Below, in pieces: positions 19,690-20,948 of a stretch of DNA of 20,948 nt (position 1 is its first letter; the number at the start of each line of letters is the position of its first letter). Source of the stretch: Ophiothrix spiculata (Eukaryota; Echinodermata; Ophiuroidea; Amphilepidida; Ophiotrichidae); the NCBI GenBank assembly GCA_000969725.1, contig JXSR01S007859.1, one strand, 5' to 3'. The notes under the pieces are model-generated. The model was not told where the DNA came from. It made no database searches and saw only the letters and a program-made list of their open reading frames with translations. A program made the position numbers and the translations under genes.

Positions 19690-20393
19690 TTGTGGTGTCA
19701 TGGCTGCTTGCGGCTAGGGTAGGACTAATGCTCAATGCAAAGAAGACGGAATGCCTAATCCTCAATGAACCTTTTGATCATCCTCCTATCCACTCAATGA
19801 ATGGAACTGCCATCAAGGAAGTAGATGATTTTAAATACCTTGGGTCATATGTATTTGATAGCAAAAAGGACTTCTTGACAAGAAAGGGACAAGCATGGAT
19901 TGCCTGTAACAAGCTTGATGTCATATGGAAGTCTGATATTACCAGGGCAACCAAGATTGACTTCTTCAGGGCCTGTGTTGAAAGCATCTTACTGTACGGC
20001 GCAGAAACATGGACTTTGAAGAAAGAGCTTCAAGACCGCTTAGATGGCACCTAAACCAGGCTACTAATGCGTGTCCAAAATCTGTCCTGGAAACAACATC
20101 CAACAAAGCATCAGATTTATGGTGATATACCCCCTATCTCTATAACCGTGGCACAGAGGAGAGCCCAGTTTGCTGGTCACTGCTTTCGAGCCAAGGACCA
20201 AATCATATCGGACATCCTTCTTTGGAGATTGCCATGTCCAAACAGAGGCTGTAGACCTTTAACTTACCCTGATTCCATATGTAGAGATACTGGCTTGAAC
20301 TTCAATGAACTTGGAAGTGCAATGTGTGATAAATATAGTTGGCAAAGATGTGTGTCATGGATCTCGACGGAAGTCGAAGGATGATGATGATGC
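19690..20393 (+). mobile_element. 5'-truncated LINE, 3' end of second-type reverse transcriptase ORF, antisense in WDSUB1
   Basis: One frame carries RVGLMLNAKKTEC, FKYLGSYV, WIACNKLDVIWKSD, SILLYGAETWT, LSWKQHPTKHQIYGDIPPIS and FAGHCFRAKD, then the C-terminal ..RDTGLNFNEL..W and stop at 20382. Motif by motif it follows the LINE at 1339-3009, though the sequences have diverged enough to be separate subfamilies. Only one internal stop (20052) in about 690 bases, so it is the younger or better-kept copy. It ends in a (ATG)4 tail at 20381-20392, the kind of short 3' repeat LINEs leave. It lies upstream of exon a, antisense to the gene. Confidence 0.88.
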
Positions 20394-20405
20394 TTCTTTA
20401 CCTAC

Positions 20406-20520
20406 TTAAGGCTGGGGTAGACCTTAAACCGTTTTTGTACTCTTAATTGCATAAACTATATAAAAGTATATATTTTTAGAAGTAGATTTTTACCCTGAAC
20501 ATGATGATGATAACATTTTT
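20406..20520. repeat. possible solo arm related to the 3410-4044 foldback element
   Basis: It starts CTTAAGGCTGGGGTAGACCT and contains ATATAAAAGTATATATTTTT, AGAAGTAGATTTTTACC and ATGATGATG. These match in order and spacing the left arm at 3410-3535 (TTAA..., ATATAAAAGTATACATTTCT, AGATGTGGATTTTCA, AGATGATGG). No partner arm is seen before the window ends. Confidence 0.45.
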
Positions 20521-20662
20521 TGACAGGTTTTAAGTAGCAGACGACACTTTGCATGTACAAACATACATTATATTGTACATAAAATCAATTTTTAACTATC
20601 CAATATCATTTTCAACAATTAATCATATGTAAAAGTATTGAATGACAAATCATTTAGCATGT

Positions 20663-20820
20663 TTAACCCTAACACGTCACACTCCAACAAAATCCAACAA
20701 GCAAAAATCAAGAAATTCGCCTAAGTCCAAATACGTCATAGACCGGGGATACGGATGGGCCATACTGGGTGACGTATTCGGACTTAGATAGTTTTTAAGC
20801 GTTTGGGACTTAGGGTTATA
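20663..20820. mobile_element. palindromic MITE-like element
   Basis: CTAAGTCCAAATACGTCA (20721-20738) pairs with TGACGTATTCGGACTTAG (20770-20787), one mismatch in 18. Further out, AACCCTAA (20665-20672) pairs with TTAGGGTT (20810-20817). Non-coding. Confidence 0.65.
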
Positions 20821-20948
20821 GGCATAATTGTAATTTTGTGGGCAAGGGTAACATCATTTTTTGCTTATTACATAATGAATACCAGCATACAGCTGTGAAA
20901 AGGCTTGAACAGGTATTTCCATAGAATAACAATTATGGCAAGGGTAAA

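Noticed and set aside
19778..19987. 69-codon minus frame opposite the LINE
   Set aside because: Shadow of the reverse-transcriptase frame on the plus strand.

Overview
This window looks like AT-rich nuclear DNA from an animal, most likely a marine invertebrate (a deuterostome is plausible, but I cannot name the species). The reasons are short coding exons with canonical GT..AG splice sites, kilobase introns, decayed non-LTR retrotransposons, tRNA-derived SINEs and many small palindromic DNA transposons. There are no bacterial-type operons, rRNA genes, CRISPR arrays or intact viral genes.

The one cellular gene I can assemble is on the minus strand. It is the 3' half of a WDSUB1 homologue (WD repeat, SAM and U-box domain-containing protein 1, a putative E3 ubiquitin ligase). 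Seven exons run right to left: 19653-19620, 18988-18948, 17903-17785, 16626-16384, 14806-14720, 13208-13137 and 11955-11807. All junctions keep frame and all internal borders are AG/GT. Together they give 248 C-terminal residues: the last WD40 blades, a SAM domain and a C-terminal U-box ending in TGA. The N-terminal WD40 repeats lie beyond the right edge.

The left part (about 540-4200) is a nested transposon stack. An old CR1/L2-type LINE is interrupted by a 5'-truncated LINE of a second type, by an AT-rich repeat block, and by a 627-bp foldback element flanked by TTAA. From 4.4 to 11.0 kb there is no gene I can support, only tandem repeats, a mariner-like MITE with TA target duplication, two more TTAA-flanked palindromic elements, a 600-bp inverted-repeat element and two tRNA-derived SINEs. 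A third SINE copy lies just past the WDSUB1 stop codon, probably in its 3' UTR.

The WDSUB1 introns carry at least three hairpin or MITE elements, a dispersed 140-bp repeat pair, a recurring GGTCGGTCGG motif and an antisense LINE fragment. That LINE begins within a few tens of bases of the splice acceptor of a 34-nt exon. I see no new multi-gene system. The notable content is the element nesting, the TTAA families, and transposons sitting against splice sites.
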